Positions 1 through 7,749 of a stretch of 54,056 nucleotides of DNA are shown one piece after another (within the stretch, counting starts at the first letter, position 1; each line of letters begins with the position of its first letter). The notes under the pieces are model-generated. The model searched no databases. It saw only the letters and a list, made by a program, of their open reading frames with translations, and was not told where the DNA came from. Both the position numbers and the translations under genes were made by a program. Origin of the DNA: Candidatus Competibacteraceae bacterium (GTDB lineage Bacteria > Pseudomonadota > Gammaproteobacteria > Competibacterales > Competibacteraceae); the NCBI GenBank assembly GCA_016790045.1, contig JAEUPW010000077.1, positions 1-54,056 on the forward strand. The letters are read 5' to 3'.

Positions 1-436
1 CTAGCGCACTCTACCCGTGTCGCCACTTCTATCAGGCCCAACCGCTATCCGAAGCGAGGCACCGCTAGAAACGGGCAAGGAAAAATCTATCGAAGCGAGA
101 TGCAACATGAGGAACTGATAAAATAATGTTACTCTACGCGCTGGCCCATGCGCCCGGATCAAGGCTGGGCCGCTGGAGGGAGCCGGTGAAAAAATGGCGG
201 TCATTCCGCTCAAGCCCACCGTCAATCCGGCGCACCCATGAACGATTAACCGTCTGACCCGCGCCGGCCCATCGAAAATTTTTGTTGCAAGCCCAAACTG
301 TTCTTCTCACCGCTACCCGCTATGACCGAACCGTCCCCAATTTCCTCGCTCTCGTCGCTTTGCCATCACCGTCCGCTAACGCATTCGAGGATTTCCGCGA
401 ACGGGGTCACTCGAATTCACTCCAAGTCAATCTGAG
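1..436. other. Left-edge intergenic region, no confident gene
   Basis: I see no reading frame here with a recognisable protein or a good ribosome binding site. Short frames (minus strand 1-225, plus strand 282-467) have no family resemblance. The region presumably holds the promoter of the downstream phosphoglycerol transferase, but I could not pick a convincing -35/-10 pair. Confidence 0.5.
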
Positions 437-2368
437 TTGGCGCACTCACCGATCCGAAGGCATTTAGCCGGGCGCTATGGCCTGGTGCCGTACGCCGTTA
501 CCGCCATGGTTCTGCTGTTTGCGCTGACTCGGCTCGCGCTCGCGCTCCGCGTCGGCGGCGAGGCCGACTGGACGTTCCAGACGCTCGTTCAGGTCGCATC
601 GCTGGGGCTGCTTTACGATGTCACGGTCGCTTTGCTGCTCGCGCTGCCCTTGGGATTGCTGCTCGCGCTGTGGCCGACTCGCTGGGTTTCGCCGCGATTC
701 GCGAGCGCCTTGGTGCTGCCGGCAGTGGCTGGAAGCCTGTTCGGGCTCTTGTTCAATGCGGTGGCGGAATGGTTTTTTTGGACCGAATTCTCTTCCCGCT
801 TCAATTTCATCGCAGTCGACTATCTGGTTTACACCGATGAAGTGATCGGCAATATCCGCGAATCCTATCCGGTCGGCTGGATTTTGGGCGCTCTGGGCGG
901 CCTATCGTTGCTGGCGGCGTTTTCCATCCGGCGCTGGATCACCCGGCAACTGAGCCAGGCAACACCGTTGAAAGCTCGTCTCGGCGGGTTGCTCGGCCAC
1001 GCGCTGCTGGCCGCCGCTCTCCTGACCATCGTCTCCGGCAACGCGCGCGATCATCTGCAGAACGTGTACGCCCGCGAACTCGCCGGCAATGGTTTGTTCG
1101 AGTTCGTGCGCGCCTTCAAGGATAACGAACTCGATTATGTCCGTTTCTACCGCACGTTGCCCGAAGCTGCGGTTTACGCGCGGCTGCGCCAGGAAATGCT
1201 GCTGACCGGCGGCGAACCGCTGAGCGACGATCCGCGCCAATTGGCTTATCGCGTTCTATCTCAAGGCCCGGAACGGCGCCCGAACGTGGTGCTGGTGATG
1301 CTGGAAAGCATGAGCGCCGATTTCATGCAAACCTTCGGCAGCTCCAAAAACATCACGCCGACTCTGGATCGTCTGACGCGGGAAAGCCTGTTCTTTCCCC
1401 GCGCGTTCGCGTCCGGCACGCGCACCGTGCGCGGCCTGGAAGCCCTGACGCTCTCGGTGCCGCCGACGCCGGGCAACGCCATCGTGCGTCGCCCGCACAA
1501 CGAGCATCTGTTTTCGCTCGCCTCGGTTTTCAACGCCAAGGGTTACGCCAGCGTGTTCCTGTACGGCGGCTACGGCTATTTCGACAACATGAACGGCTTT
1601 TTCGGCCACAACGGCTATGAAGTGATCGACCGCTTGGCGGTGGACCCCAACAAAATTCATCACGAAAATATCTGGGGCATCGCCGACGAGGATCTCTACA
1701 CCAAGGCCCTGGAAACGTTCGACGCGAAACGCGCTGCCGGCCAGCCGTTTTTCGCCCACATCATGACCACTTCGAACCACCGGCCCTACACCTATCCGGA
1801 AGGCCGGATCGACATTCCCTCCAAGACCGGGCGCGATGGCGCGGTCAAATACGCCGATTGGGCGCTGGGCGATTTTCTGAAAAAGGCAGCGGAAAAACCC
1901 TGGTTCGGAAATACGGTGTTCGTGATCGTGGCGGACCATCAAGCGTCGGCGGCGGGAAAAACCGATCTGCCGCTGGCGCGCTATCGGATTCCTTTGCTGG
2001 TTTACGCCCCCAAGCTGATTCCGCCCGCTCGCAATGAGCGCTTGATCGCGCAAATCGACATCGCGCCGACCTTGCTGGGGCTGCTGAACTGGTCTTATGT
2101 CAGCAAGTTCATCGGCCACGACATCAACCGCCTGCCCGCCGGTAAGGAGCACGCGCTGATCAGCACCTATCAGACCGTGGGCTATCTCGAAAACGACCGG
2201 CTGGTCATTCTCAACCCCGGTCGACGCGCGCGAGTCGAGAGCGTGGATTGGACGTCGCTGGCGACCCGTCCGACCGACGACGCGCCCGCGGCCATTGAAG
2301 AAGCGATCAGCGTGTACCAGGGCGCAAGCTTGGCGTTCAAGGCGGGATTGTTGGGGCGATTGAATTGA
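437..2368 (+). CDS. LTA synthase family sulfatase / phosphoglycerol transferase
   Basis: This is a membrane-anchored enzyme of the LtaS/OpgB alkaline-phosphatase superfamily (643 residues, usual size for Gram-negative members). The N-terminal third holds about five hydrophobic helices (residues 20-200). The extracytoplasmic sulfatase domain starts near residue 280 with VVLVMLESMS (metal-binding Glu). It continues with the probable catalytic Thr330 in GTRTVRG and a metal-binding VADHQ late in the domain. Family members transfer phosphoglycerol or similar groups from phospholipids to glycans or lipids in the periplasm; the acceptor here is unknown. The start used is TTG at 437; an internal ATG near 506 would cut into the first helix. 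It ends six bases before a convergent gene, so transcription may run into the island that follows. Confidence 0.85.
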   Translation: MAHSPIRRHLAGRYGLVPYAVTAMVLLFALTRLALALRVGGEADWTFQTLVQVASLGLLYDVTVALLLALPLGLLLALWPTRWVSPRFASALVLPAVAGSLFGLLFNAVAEWFFWTEFSSRFNFIAVDYLVYTDEVIGNIRESYPVGWILGALGGLSLLAAFSIRRWITRQLSQATPLKARLGGLLGHALLAAALLTIVSGNARDHLQNVYARELAGNGLFEFVRAFKDNELDYVRFYRTLPEAAVYARLRQEMLLTGGEPLSDDPRQLAYRVLSQGPERRPNVVLVMLESMSADFMQTFGSSKNITPTLDRLTRESLFFPRAFASGTRTVRGLEALTLSVPPTPGNAIVRRPHNEHLFSLASVFNAKGYASVFLYGGYGYFDNMNGFFGHNGYEVIDRLAVDPNKIHHENIWGIADEDLYTKALETFDAKRAAGQPFFAHIMTTSNHRPYTYPEGRIDIPSKTGRDGAVKYADWALGDFLKKAAEKPWFGNTVFVIVADHQASAAGKTDLPLARYRIPLLVYAPKLIPPARNERLIAQIDIAPTLLGLLNWSYVSKFIGHDINRLPAGKEHALISTYQTVGYLENDRLVILNPGRRARVESVDWTSLATRPTDDAPAAIEEAISVYQGASLAFKAGLLGRLN

Positions 2369-2374
2369 TCGGCA

Positions 2375-2956
2375 TTATTCCTTTTGGCACGCTTCGCCGG
2401 ACCACAGCAGCTTTACTTTACACCGAGTTTGCGAGCCCACTCTGATCGGCGGCATGGGTTTGGCATCCTTGATCTCGATCAAACCGCCATCTTGTTCGGT
2501 CATGGGAGACGCCATGACTCCAGCGGAATCATGCTCGTCAAAACCGCAGGCGTGAATCAATTCGTGAACGACGATCACTTCTTTTTGACCGTCGGTCGCT
2601 CCTTTGAGTTTGCCGGGCAGAAAAACGACCGCGAAAAAGATTTCGTTGGAATCGGCATCCATCAGCGGTTTAGCCCGACCGTGAAGGCGGTCCGCCTTAA
2701 AGTCCGGTTTGGTCTTGACGTTCACCTCGCCGTAGTACGAATCGCGGTATAAGTATTCCGGAGCGGCATTCTCTCCTGGCACCACAACGATATTGGCGTT
2801 TTTTTCCTCCTTTTCAGCGACGACAGCAACGCCGAGCGAGAGGTTGTTGAAGCTTTTTATGGCCGCGCCAACCGGCTTCGCCCAAGATTTTGCCTTGTTA
2901 AAGACCTTCAATTGTTTCGTTTCGCGAATTCGCTTTACCCATGGACGTGCGGCCAT
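2375..2956 (-). CDS. HExxH metallopeptidase-like protein (193 aa), accessory
   Basis: No named family is recognised with certainty. Residues 131-142 read HELIHACGFDEH, which is a zincin HExxH site (His131, Glu132, His135) followed by a conserved-looking Gly138 and a further His142. This is close to, but one residue longer than, the metzincin HExxHxxGxxH pattern. A methionine follows at VMAS, like a Met-turn. There is no signal peptide and the N-terminus is basic. The ATG start is set by a strong AAGGAG seven bases upstream (2964-2969 on the complement). It lies 28 bases after the next HExxH gene, on the same strand, in DNA of visibly lower GC than its neighbours. A zinc-dependent peptidase or toxin role is inference. 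Confidence 0.7.
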   Translation of the reverse strand: MAARPWVKRIRETKQLKVFNKAKSWAKPVGAAIKSFNNLSLGVAVVAEKEEKNANIVVVPGENAAPEYLYRDSYYGEVNVKTKPDFKADRLHGRAKPLMDADSNEIFFAVVFLPGKLKGATDGQKEVIVVHELIHACGFDEHDSAGVMASPMTEQDGGLIEIKDAKPMPPIRVGSQTRCKVKLLWSGEACQKE

Positions 2957-2984
2957 AACCAAACTCCTTTAAATCACCTTAGCG

Positions 2985-3800
2985 CTAAATCGACCGGAGG
3001 TCGCGTTTGGCCCGATTGAATTCCGCGAACGGGTTGAAAGGAATATCGTCCAGCTTCGCTAATTCCTGAGCCAGTTTCTCGCGCTTGAGGGCATCTTTGA
3101 CGCGCTGGTAATTCGTTTGATCCTCCATAAATTGGTAGGAAGCGGTCCGGGTAGCCGGTAACGTGTTCGCACCTGCTTGATGGCCGCCTCTAACTTCCCG
3201 ATCACCCCGTTCCGACATATAAATATTTTCAATCATCACGGCAAAGAATTCCTCCAAATCGGTCCAATGATCGTTCGTGGTCTGCGGTTTTAACTTTTCG
3301 AACTGTCGAGGGCGAACGCCATGCACTAACTCGTGTAAAAGCGTTGAATCGTCAGCGTACTTGCTATCGCTTTGATCGCACGATTCTGTCAGATAGGGCA
3401 TAAATCTCACCCGAGAGTTTTTCAGGTATTGATTCGACGGCCGTGCACTCGCCGCCGAAGCGGGGCAAATTGCTAGCCGGATACCGCTTTCGTTATCCAT
3501 GCCGATCACGGCATCGCGCATACCGGGAGGATTGATGTAAATATCTGCGGAGAGTTGTTGGCTGGCCGCCAACACTAATTGGCCGGCCCTGTAGCGGCTG
3601 ATTTTCAACAACCGCAAATAGACCATCGCTTCATAAAGAGCGTGACGCGGCGAAAAAAACGGATGCCGCCTAAGCTCCATGTCATCCATGTTTTTCGGGC
3701 GCTTGGCCGGATCGGAGCCGCTGGATTTCCACCATTCATAAGCTTCGTCATCTTCGTTACTGCCGTTGACGACAATGCGATAGGGTTTGAACTTGAGCAT
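2985..3800 (-). CDS. Putative M91/NleD-like zinc metallopeptidase (271 aa)
   Basis: The protein contains LLHELVHGVR with HExxH at His156-Glu157-His160. About 23 residues on it has DLEEFFAVMIEN (Glu183/Glu184), the usual place for the third zinc ligand in gluzincin-type and M91 (NleD-like) effector peptidases. No signal peptide or membrane helix is seen. The first 90 residues are polar and aromatic-rich and the last 70 are helical and highly charged. This layout fits proteins delivered by a secretion system or processed from larger toxins, but delivery is not shown. The ATG at 3800 is preceded by a weak AGGT. It sits between a small exported protein and a second HExxH gene on the same strand. 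Confidence 0.7.
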   Translation of the reverse strand: MLKFKPYRIVVNGSNEDDEAYEWWKSSGSDPAKRPKNMDDMELRRHPFFSPRHALYEAMVYLRLLKISRYRAGQLVLAASQQLSADIYINPPGMRDAVIGMDNESGIRLAICPASAASARPSNQYLKNSRVRFMPYLTESCDQSDSKYADDSTLLHELVHGVRPRQFEKLKPQTTNDHWTDLEEFFAVMIENIYMSERGDREVRGGHQAGANTLPATRTASYQFMEDQTNYQRVKDALKREKLAQELAKLDDIPFNPFAEFNRAKRDLRSI

Positions 3801-3945
3801 ACATTTACCTGCATTTTCAAACTTTAAAAATCAAATGCACAACACGCGCTGTCCCAAGGTTGGCGAGCTCCGCCTCTTGGCTTTCTTGAAGTCTTTCAGG
3901 TCAACGGAAAGATTGCCGCAAGCTCTTGGATGGGCAGTCAAGCGA

Positions 3946-4317
3946 TCACCACCGCCCAAAGAAGTCCGTAATATCAAAACAAAGCGCCTTGGTTTCACCG
4001 CTAACCGTTTTGATCTCCAAGGTATCGAAGGTCTTACTCTTAGCGCCACTGACCGCTTGCGCCTTGATTTTGGCGCTCGGATATTTCCAGGCGATCCAGG
4101 CTTTTTCAGCCGCAACACCTTCGCTATTATTGGCGGCTTCAGTAATCACGATGGCTTTCTGGCAGATCGACCCGTCATCGTCGGAAAATTTGACGTGGCT
4201 CAGATTTTTAGGCAATGACGGTCCATTCGAATCGGCGGCCCCATCAGCTTGCGCGCATCGAAGCCCGAAAAAGGGCAAGACCAGTATCAGGCTTGAATAC
4301 TGTAAAAAACGCTTCAT
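3946..4317 (-). CDS. Small exported hypothetical protein (123 aa)
   Basis: I do not recognise a family. Starting at the ATG at 4317 gives a clear Sec signal peptide: MKRF, a hydrophobic run, then a likely cleavage site after AQA near residue 25. The mature part is about 100 residues with two cysteines (in SICQKA and ALCFDI) that could form a disulfide in the periplasm. A longer frame starting at 4428 exists but would hide the signal peptide inside the protein. The gene is first in the minus-strand run leading to two HExxH proteins, 145 bases ahead of the M91-like gene. A periplasmic immunity or accessory partner of those proteins is one possible reading, not demonstrated. Confidence 0.6.
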   Translation of the reverse strand: MKRFLQYSSLILVLPFFGLRCAQADGAADSNGPSLPKNLSHVKFSDDDGSICQKAIVITEAANNSEGVAAEKAWIAWKYPSAKIKAQAVSGAKSKTFDTLEIKTVSGETKALCFDITDFFGRW

Positions 4318-4766
4318 CGCGGGTTGCTCCAATAACCGAGTTCGCTCGTTTAATCCAAGACCCCAAGATAAACACCTTCCTCGGTCTTGCAAAAAACGGG
4401 GCAATTTCATTAAATCATTTACAAACATAAACTTAAATCAACTGTTAAGCCAATTAAGCGGTCTGGATCGGTTCAGGGTGATCGTTTGGCCCAGATCAGT
4501 TTGGGCCGGGGGTTTAACGGTTTTTGCGCAAGATGGAATTGCGCAAGCGGCCGACAAACTCCCTTAAACGACCTCCGGTAGACCCGATCAATTTGCCGGG
4601 CAACGCCAGCGAAGATATCGCTCTCGATTCAACGCTTTAAAAGGTGAATTGCAAGACAGGGGGGAATGGAATTAGGCTATGGTCATGTGCTGCCCATTGC
4701 TCGCCGCAGCGGGTTGGGCGAACGGCTGTCATATTTCGCGTCGGTCAACCTGTTTGGAGCATGTCC
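4318..4766. promoter_or_regulatory. Divergent intergenic region, AT-rich
   Basis: This stretch separates the minus-strand island from the universal stress gene. Positions 4400-4450 are strongly AT-rich compared with the rest of the window (the 60 bases from 4381 are about 30% GC by hand count), a plausible place for a promoter reading into the island. I could not assign -35/-10 boxes with confidence. No gene is seen in it. Confidence 0.35.
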
Positions 4767-5285
4767 ATGATCAAAACCATTCTGTACACCACGGCCTTGA
4801 GCAGCTACACCCGCCCGGTGTTGCGTTTCACGGTCGATTTGGCCAAGCAGTACAACGCCAAGATCGTTCTGCTGCACGTGGTCGAACCGCTGAGCAGCTC
4901 GGTTCGTTTTCTGATGGACAACTATTTATCGTCGGACAAGGTGGAAGAATTGCACCGCGAAGCCACCACCGGCATCCTGGAAAAATTCCACCGGCGGCTG
5001 GAAGCATTCTGCGCCGAGGAACTTGGATCGACGCTCGAACAAACCCAGGTGATTTCGGAAATTCGCGTGATCAGCGGCGTGCCGCACGAGGTCATTTTGC
5101 GCGAGGCCGATCGTTGCAGCGCGGATTTGATCACCATGGGCATGCACGCGGGTTCCAGCACGCTGGGCGGCAGCACCCTGGGTTCGACCACCCGCCGGAT
5201 CACCCTGATGTCGAAACGGCCGGTCCTGATCGTTCCCTTCGTTCAAGGACCCGACAATGAATGGCCTTCACAAAGAAGGGTTTGA
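4767..5285 (+). CDS. Universal stress protein, UspA family
   Basis: This single-domain cytoplasmic stress protein of 172 residues has the alpha/beta nucleotide-binding fold. It opens with MIKTILYTTAL (first strand), then KIVLLHVVEP. Near the C-terminus, GMHAGSS and GSTTRRI are followed by KRPVLIVPF, corresponding to the ATP-binding glycine pattern and last strand of UspA proteins. The ATG at 4767 is preferred because GGAG lies seven bases upstream (4756-4759); the ATG at 4761 is in frame but too close to that site. The next gene starts inside its 3' end and may be translationally coupled. Such proteins help survival under stress; the specific trigger here is unknown. Confidence 0.88.
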   Translation: MIKTILYTTALSSYTRPVLRFTVDLAKQYNAKIVLLHVVEPLSSSVRFLMDNYLSSDKVEELHREATTGILEKFHRRLEAFCAEELGSTLEQTQVISEIRVISGVPHEVILREADRCSADLITMGMHAGSSTLGGSTLGSTTRRITLMSKRPVLIVPFVQGPDNEWPSQRRV

Positions 5286-5724
5286 CCGATTGCATCACGT
5301 TATAAAGCGGATTTGCGCATGCGGGCGGGCGCTCGGCGATGCGCCCGCCAGAATGCTGCGCACCCTGCTGGCAGGGTCGATCATGGCGCTGTCCGGCGGC
5401 CTGTCAGCGGCTGACGAAGGGGTTTATACCTGGAAGGATGGCGCGGGGCGGGTGCATTACAGCAATCGGCGGCCTGAGGGCCATCCGGTCGAAACCGTCG
5501 AACTCAACGCCAAACCGGTGACGGTGCAACCCACCGAATCGATTTATACCTGGATCGACGACCGGGGCAAGGTGCACTACGGCGCTAAACCACCCGCCAA
5601 TTTTCCGGTCAAAAGATTGAAGGAAGAAGACAGCTCGCTCTCGACTGTGCCTTTCAATCCGAACAGCGTGGATGGACGCTCGGATCGACAGCCTGCGATA
5701 CAGGACCTGCAGCGGCGCGACTGA
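5257..5724 (+). CDS. DUF4124 domain protein with two repeats
   Basis: This 155-residue protein carries two copies of the DUF4124 motif: GVYTWKDGAGRVHYSNRRP and SIYTWIDDRGKVHYGAKPP, about 45 residues apart. DUF4124 proteins are usually exported envelope proteins of unknown function. A hydrophobic signal-like segment (LRTLLAGSIMALSGGLSA) ends before the first repeat. The start at 5257 has AAGGA seven bases upstream and overlaps the stress gene by 29 bases. The ATG at 5353 would give a more typical short signal peptide but lacks a good ribosome site. Either start leaves the domains intact. Confidence 0.75.
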   Translation: MNGLHKEGFDRLHHVIKRICACGRALGDAPARMLRTLLAGSIMALSGGLSAADEGVYTWKDGAGRVHYSNRRPEGHPVETVELNAKPVTVQPTESIYTWIDDRGKVHYGAKPPANFPVKRLKEEDSSLSTVPFNPNSVDGRSDRQPAIQDLQRRD

Positions 5725-5772
5725 CCGGGGAGACGCGCCGTTTAAACGACACGAGCGCTCGCTCGCGCCCGT

Positions 5773-5958
5773 TCAACCATGAGCGCCGCTCCAAGCCTCC
5801 GGCCAGCGCCGCTGCAATTCCATCAACCACGATTGCCGCAACCGTTGCCGGGTGGGAGCCGGCGCGCCGTTCAACACGGCGCGGTAATACTGATAAGACG
5901 CGCGGGTGACGGCTCGTTCGCGTTCCGGCAACTTGTTGATATCGCCAATGGTCATCAT
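5773..5958 (-). CDS. Small hypothetical protein (61 aa)
   Basis: No family is recognised. The ATG at 5958 is preceded by GAGG at six bases, and the product is a charged, arginine-rich peptide (IGDINKLPERERAV at the N-terminus, LMELQRRWPEAW near the C-terminus). It has no signal peptide or membrane helix. It lies convergent to the DUF4124 gene and divergent from the squalene-synthase-like gene. An upstream in-frame start at 6009 exists without a visible ribosome site. Reality as a gene is moderately supported by the ribosome site and its isolation from other frames. Confidence 0.5.
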   Translation of the reverse strand: MMTIGDINKLPERERAVTRASYQYYRAVLNGAPAPTRQRLRQSWLMELQRRWPEAWSGAHG

Positions 5959-6051
5959 GATAGGCCTCGCTTTACGACGCGAATTCAGGAATGATCTGAT
6001 GGTTAGCAAATACCGTGCCCATCATGCGTCAATCCTCTGTAACAGGGGCTT

Positions 6052-6969
6052 TTGAGCGCCATTGCTCCGGTGAAACCCGCTTGGACCCGCCATGTTCCGA
6101 TGAATCCCGACGATTATTGCCACCCGTTGGCGGCACCGCCAGGCTCGGATTTTCGTTATAGCCTGCTCGGTTTGCCCCTGGCGCAACGTCAGACCTTGAT
6201 CGCGGTCGGCGCTTTCCACCGGGAAATGACGCAAATGGTCGAACAATGCCAGGATGCCGGCGTCGCGCGCGCGAAACTGGATTGGTGGCGCGCCGAAGTC
6301 GGTCGGCTTTATGCGGGCGAACCGCAACATCCGATCACGCGCGCCGTCCAGCCGCGTTTGGCCGCGTTCAATCTGCCCGAGGAATATTTTCGGGAAATGG
6401 TGGATGGGGCGGCCATGGATCTGGATTGCGACGCCTATCCGAGCTTCGGAGAGCTAAGCTTGTATATTCATCGTCTCGGCAGCGTGCCGGCCCTGCTGGC
6501 CGCCGAAATTCTGCATTATCGGGACCGGCGCGCCACGCCCCGGTTCGCGCACGAAGCGGGGGCGACCTTATTGCTGTTTGAGCTGCTCTATGACGCGCGC
6601 CGCCACGCCCGACAGGGCCAACTCTATTTGCCCGAGGACGAGATGCGGCGGTACGGCGTCCGGGCGGGCGACCTGCTCGCGGCGCAGACCACGGATCGCT
6701 TGCGCCAGCTATTCGCCGTTCAGGCCGAGCGGATTCGCGATTATCACCGTCGCGCTTTGGAGTATCTGCCGGAGCAAGATCGCTACGCCCAGTCGCCCTT
6801 GCTGATCCGTCTCGAACTGGCGATGGCGCTGCTGGCCGAAATTGCGGAAGACGGTTACCGCTTGCTGGAGCAACGGATCCAGTTGACGCCGCTGCGCAAG
6901 CTGTGGCTGGCCTGGCGGCGGCGGCGGCGCGAAAAACGCCGCTATCGCCCCTTGGCGGCGACAGGTTAA
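6052..6969 (+). CDS. Squalene/phytoene synthase-like protein with degenerate active site
   Basis: The all-helical 305-residue protein resembles the trans-isoprenyl diphosphate synthase (squalene/phytoene synthase) family, notably the LDWWRAEVGRLYAGEP block and the later GQLYLPEDEMRRYGV block. The two aspartate-rich DxxxD motifs that bind Mg-diphosphate are not intact: the first position reads FHREMTQMVEQ and the second reads YDARRHARQG. It may therefore resemble the NDUFAF6-type non-catalytic branch more than an active synthase. The C-terminus ends in a very basic tail. The TTG at 6052 has AGGGG close upstream; an ATG at 6100 is an alternative start. It is followed 36 bases later by a YciK-type reductase. 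Confidence 0.75.
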   Translation: MSAIAPVKPAWTRHVPMNPDDYCHPLAAPPGSDFRYSLLGLPLAQRQTLIAVGAFHREMTQMVEQCQDAGVARAKLDWWRAEVGRLYAGEPQHPITRAVQPRLAAFNLPEEYFREMVDGAAMDLDCDAYPSFGELSLYIHRLGSVPALLAAEILHYRDRRATPRFAHEAGATLLLFELLYDARRHARQGQLYLPEDEMRRYGVRAGDLLAAQTTDRLRQLFAVQAERIRDYHRRALEYLPEQDRYAQSPLLIRLELAMALLAEIAEDGYRLLEQRIQLTPLRKLWLAWRRRRREKRRYRPLAATG

Positions 6970-7005
6970 ACGGGTTTATCGATTCCTCGCGATAAAGGTT
7001 TTCCT

Positions 7006-7749
7006 ATGAAAGATTACCAACCTGCCGCTGATTTGCTCAAAAACCGAGTCATCCTGGTGACGGGAGCGGGTTCCGGGCTTGGGCGTGCCGTCGCGCGGCG
7101 GCTGGCCGTTCATGGCGCGACCATCATTTTGCTCGGGCGCACCATCCGCAAGCTGGAACAGATCTACGACGAAATCGAGCGGGCGGGCGCGCTCAAACCC
7201 GCGATCTACCCGATGAATCTGGAAGGGGCGAGCCCCAAGGATTATGGCGATCTGGCGCACGTACTGGAATCCGAGTTCGGCCGCCTGGACGGGCTGGTGC
7301 ACAACGCCGCGCTGTTCGAGGGACTGACGCCATTGGCGAATTACGATATCGAACTGTGGTATCGGGTCCTGCAAGTCAACCTGAACGCGCCTTTCCTGCT
7401 GACGCGGGCTTTATTGGGTCTGCTGGGGCGGGCCGAGGACGCCTCGGTGGTCTTTACCGCCGACCGGACCAGCGAGGAAGGGCGGGCCTATTGGGGCGCT
7501 TACGCGGTCGCCAAGGGCGGCGCGGAGACGCTGATGAAAATGTTGGCGAGCGAGCTGGAAACCAACACGCCGATCCGGGTCAACAGCGTCGATCCCGGCC
7601 AGGTCCGGACCGGTTTGACCCTGCGCGCTTATCCGGCCCGCAATCCCCAGGAATGGACCGATCCGGAGACGGTTTTGGCCAGCTATCTCTACCTGCTGGG
7701 ACCTGACAGCAAAGGCGTCAGCGGCCAAATTTTGCGCGCTCAGAATTGA
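7006..7749 (+). CDS. yciK: YciK family short-chain dehydrogenase/reductase
   Basis: This is a 247-residue SDR. The nucleotide-binding TGAGSGLG lies at residues 19-26, HNAA at 99-102, and the catalytic YAVAK at 166-170 inside GRAYWGAYAVAKGG, a signature of the YciK branch. The residue thirteen before the catalytic tyrosine, normally serine, reads Asp153 (TADRTS), so the classic Ser-Tyr-Lys triad is incomplete. The substrate of YciK proteins is not established. Its last 32 bases overlap, tail to tail, the end of rluB on the other strand. Confidence 0.85.
   Translation: MKDYQPAADLLKNRVILVTGAGSGLGRAVARRLAVHGATIILLGRTIRKLEQIYDEIERAGALKPAIYPMNLEGASPKDYGDLAHVLESEFGRLDGLVHNAALFEGLTPLANYDIELWYRVLQVNLNAPFLLTRALLGLLGRAEDASVVFTADRTSEEGRAYWGAYAVAKGGAETLMKMLASELETNTPIRVNSVDPGQVRTGLTLRAYPARNPQEWTDPETVLASYLYLLGPDSKGVSGQILRAQN

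Noticed and set aside
1-225. Minus-strand frame of 74 codons at the left edge
   Set aside because: No recognisable domain, weak start context; likely chance.
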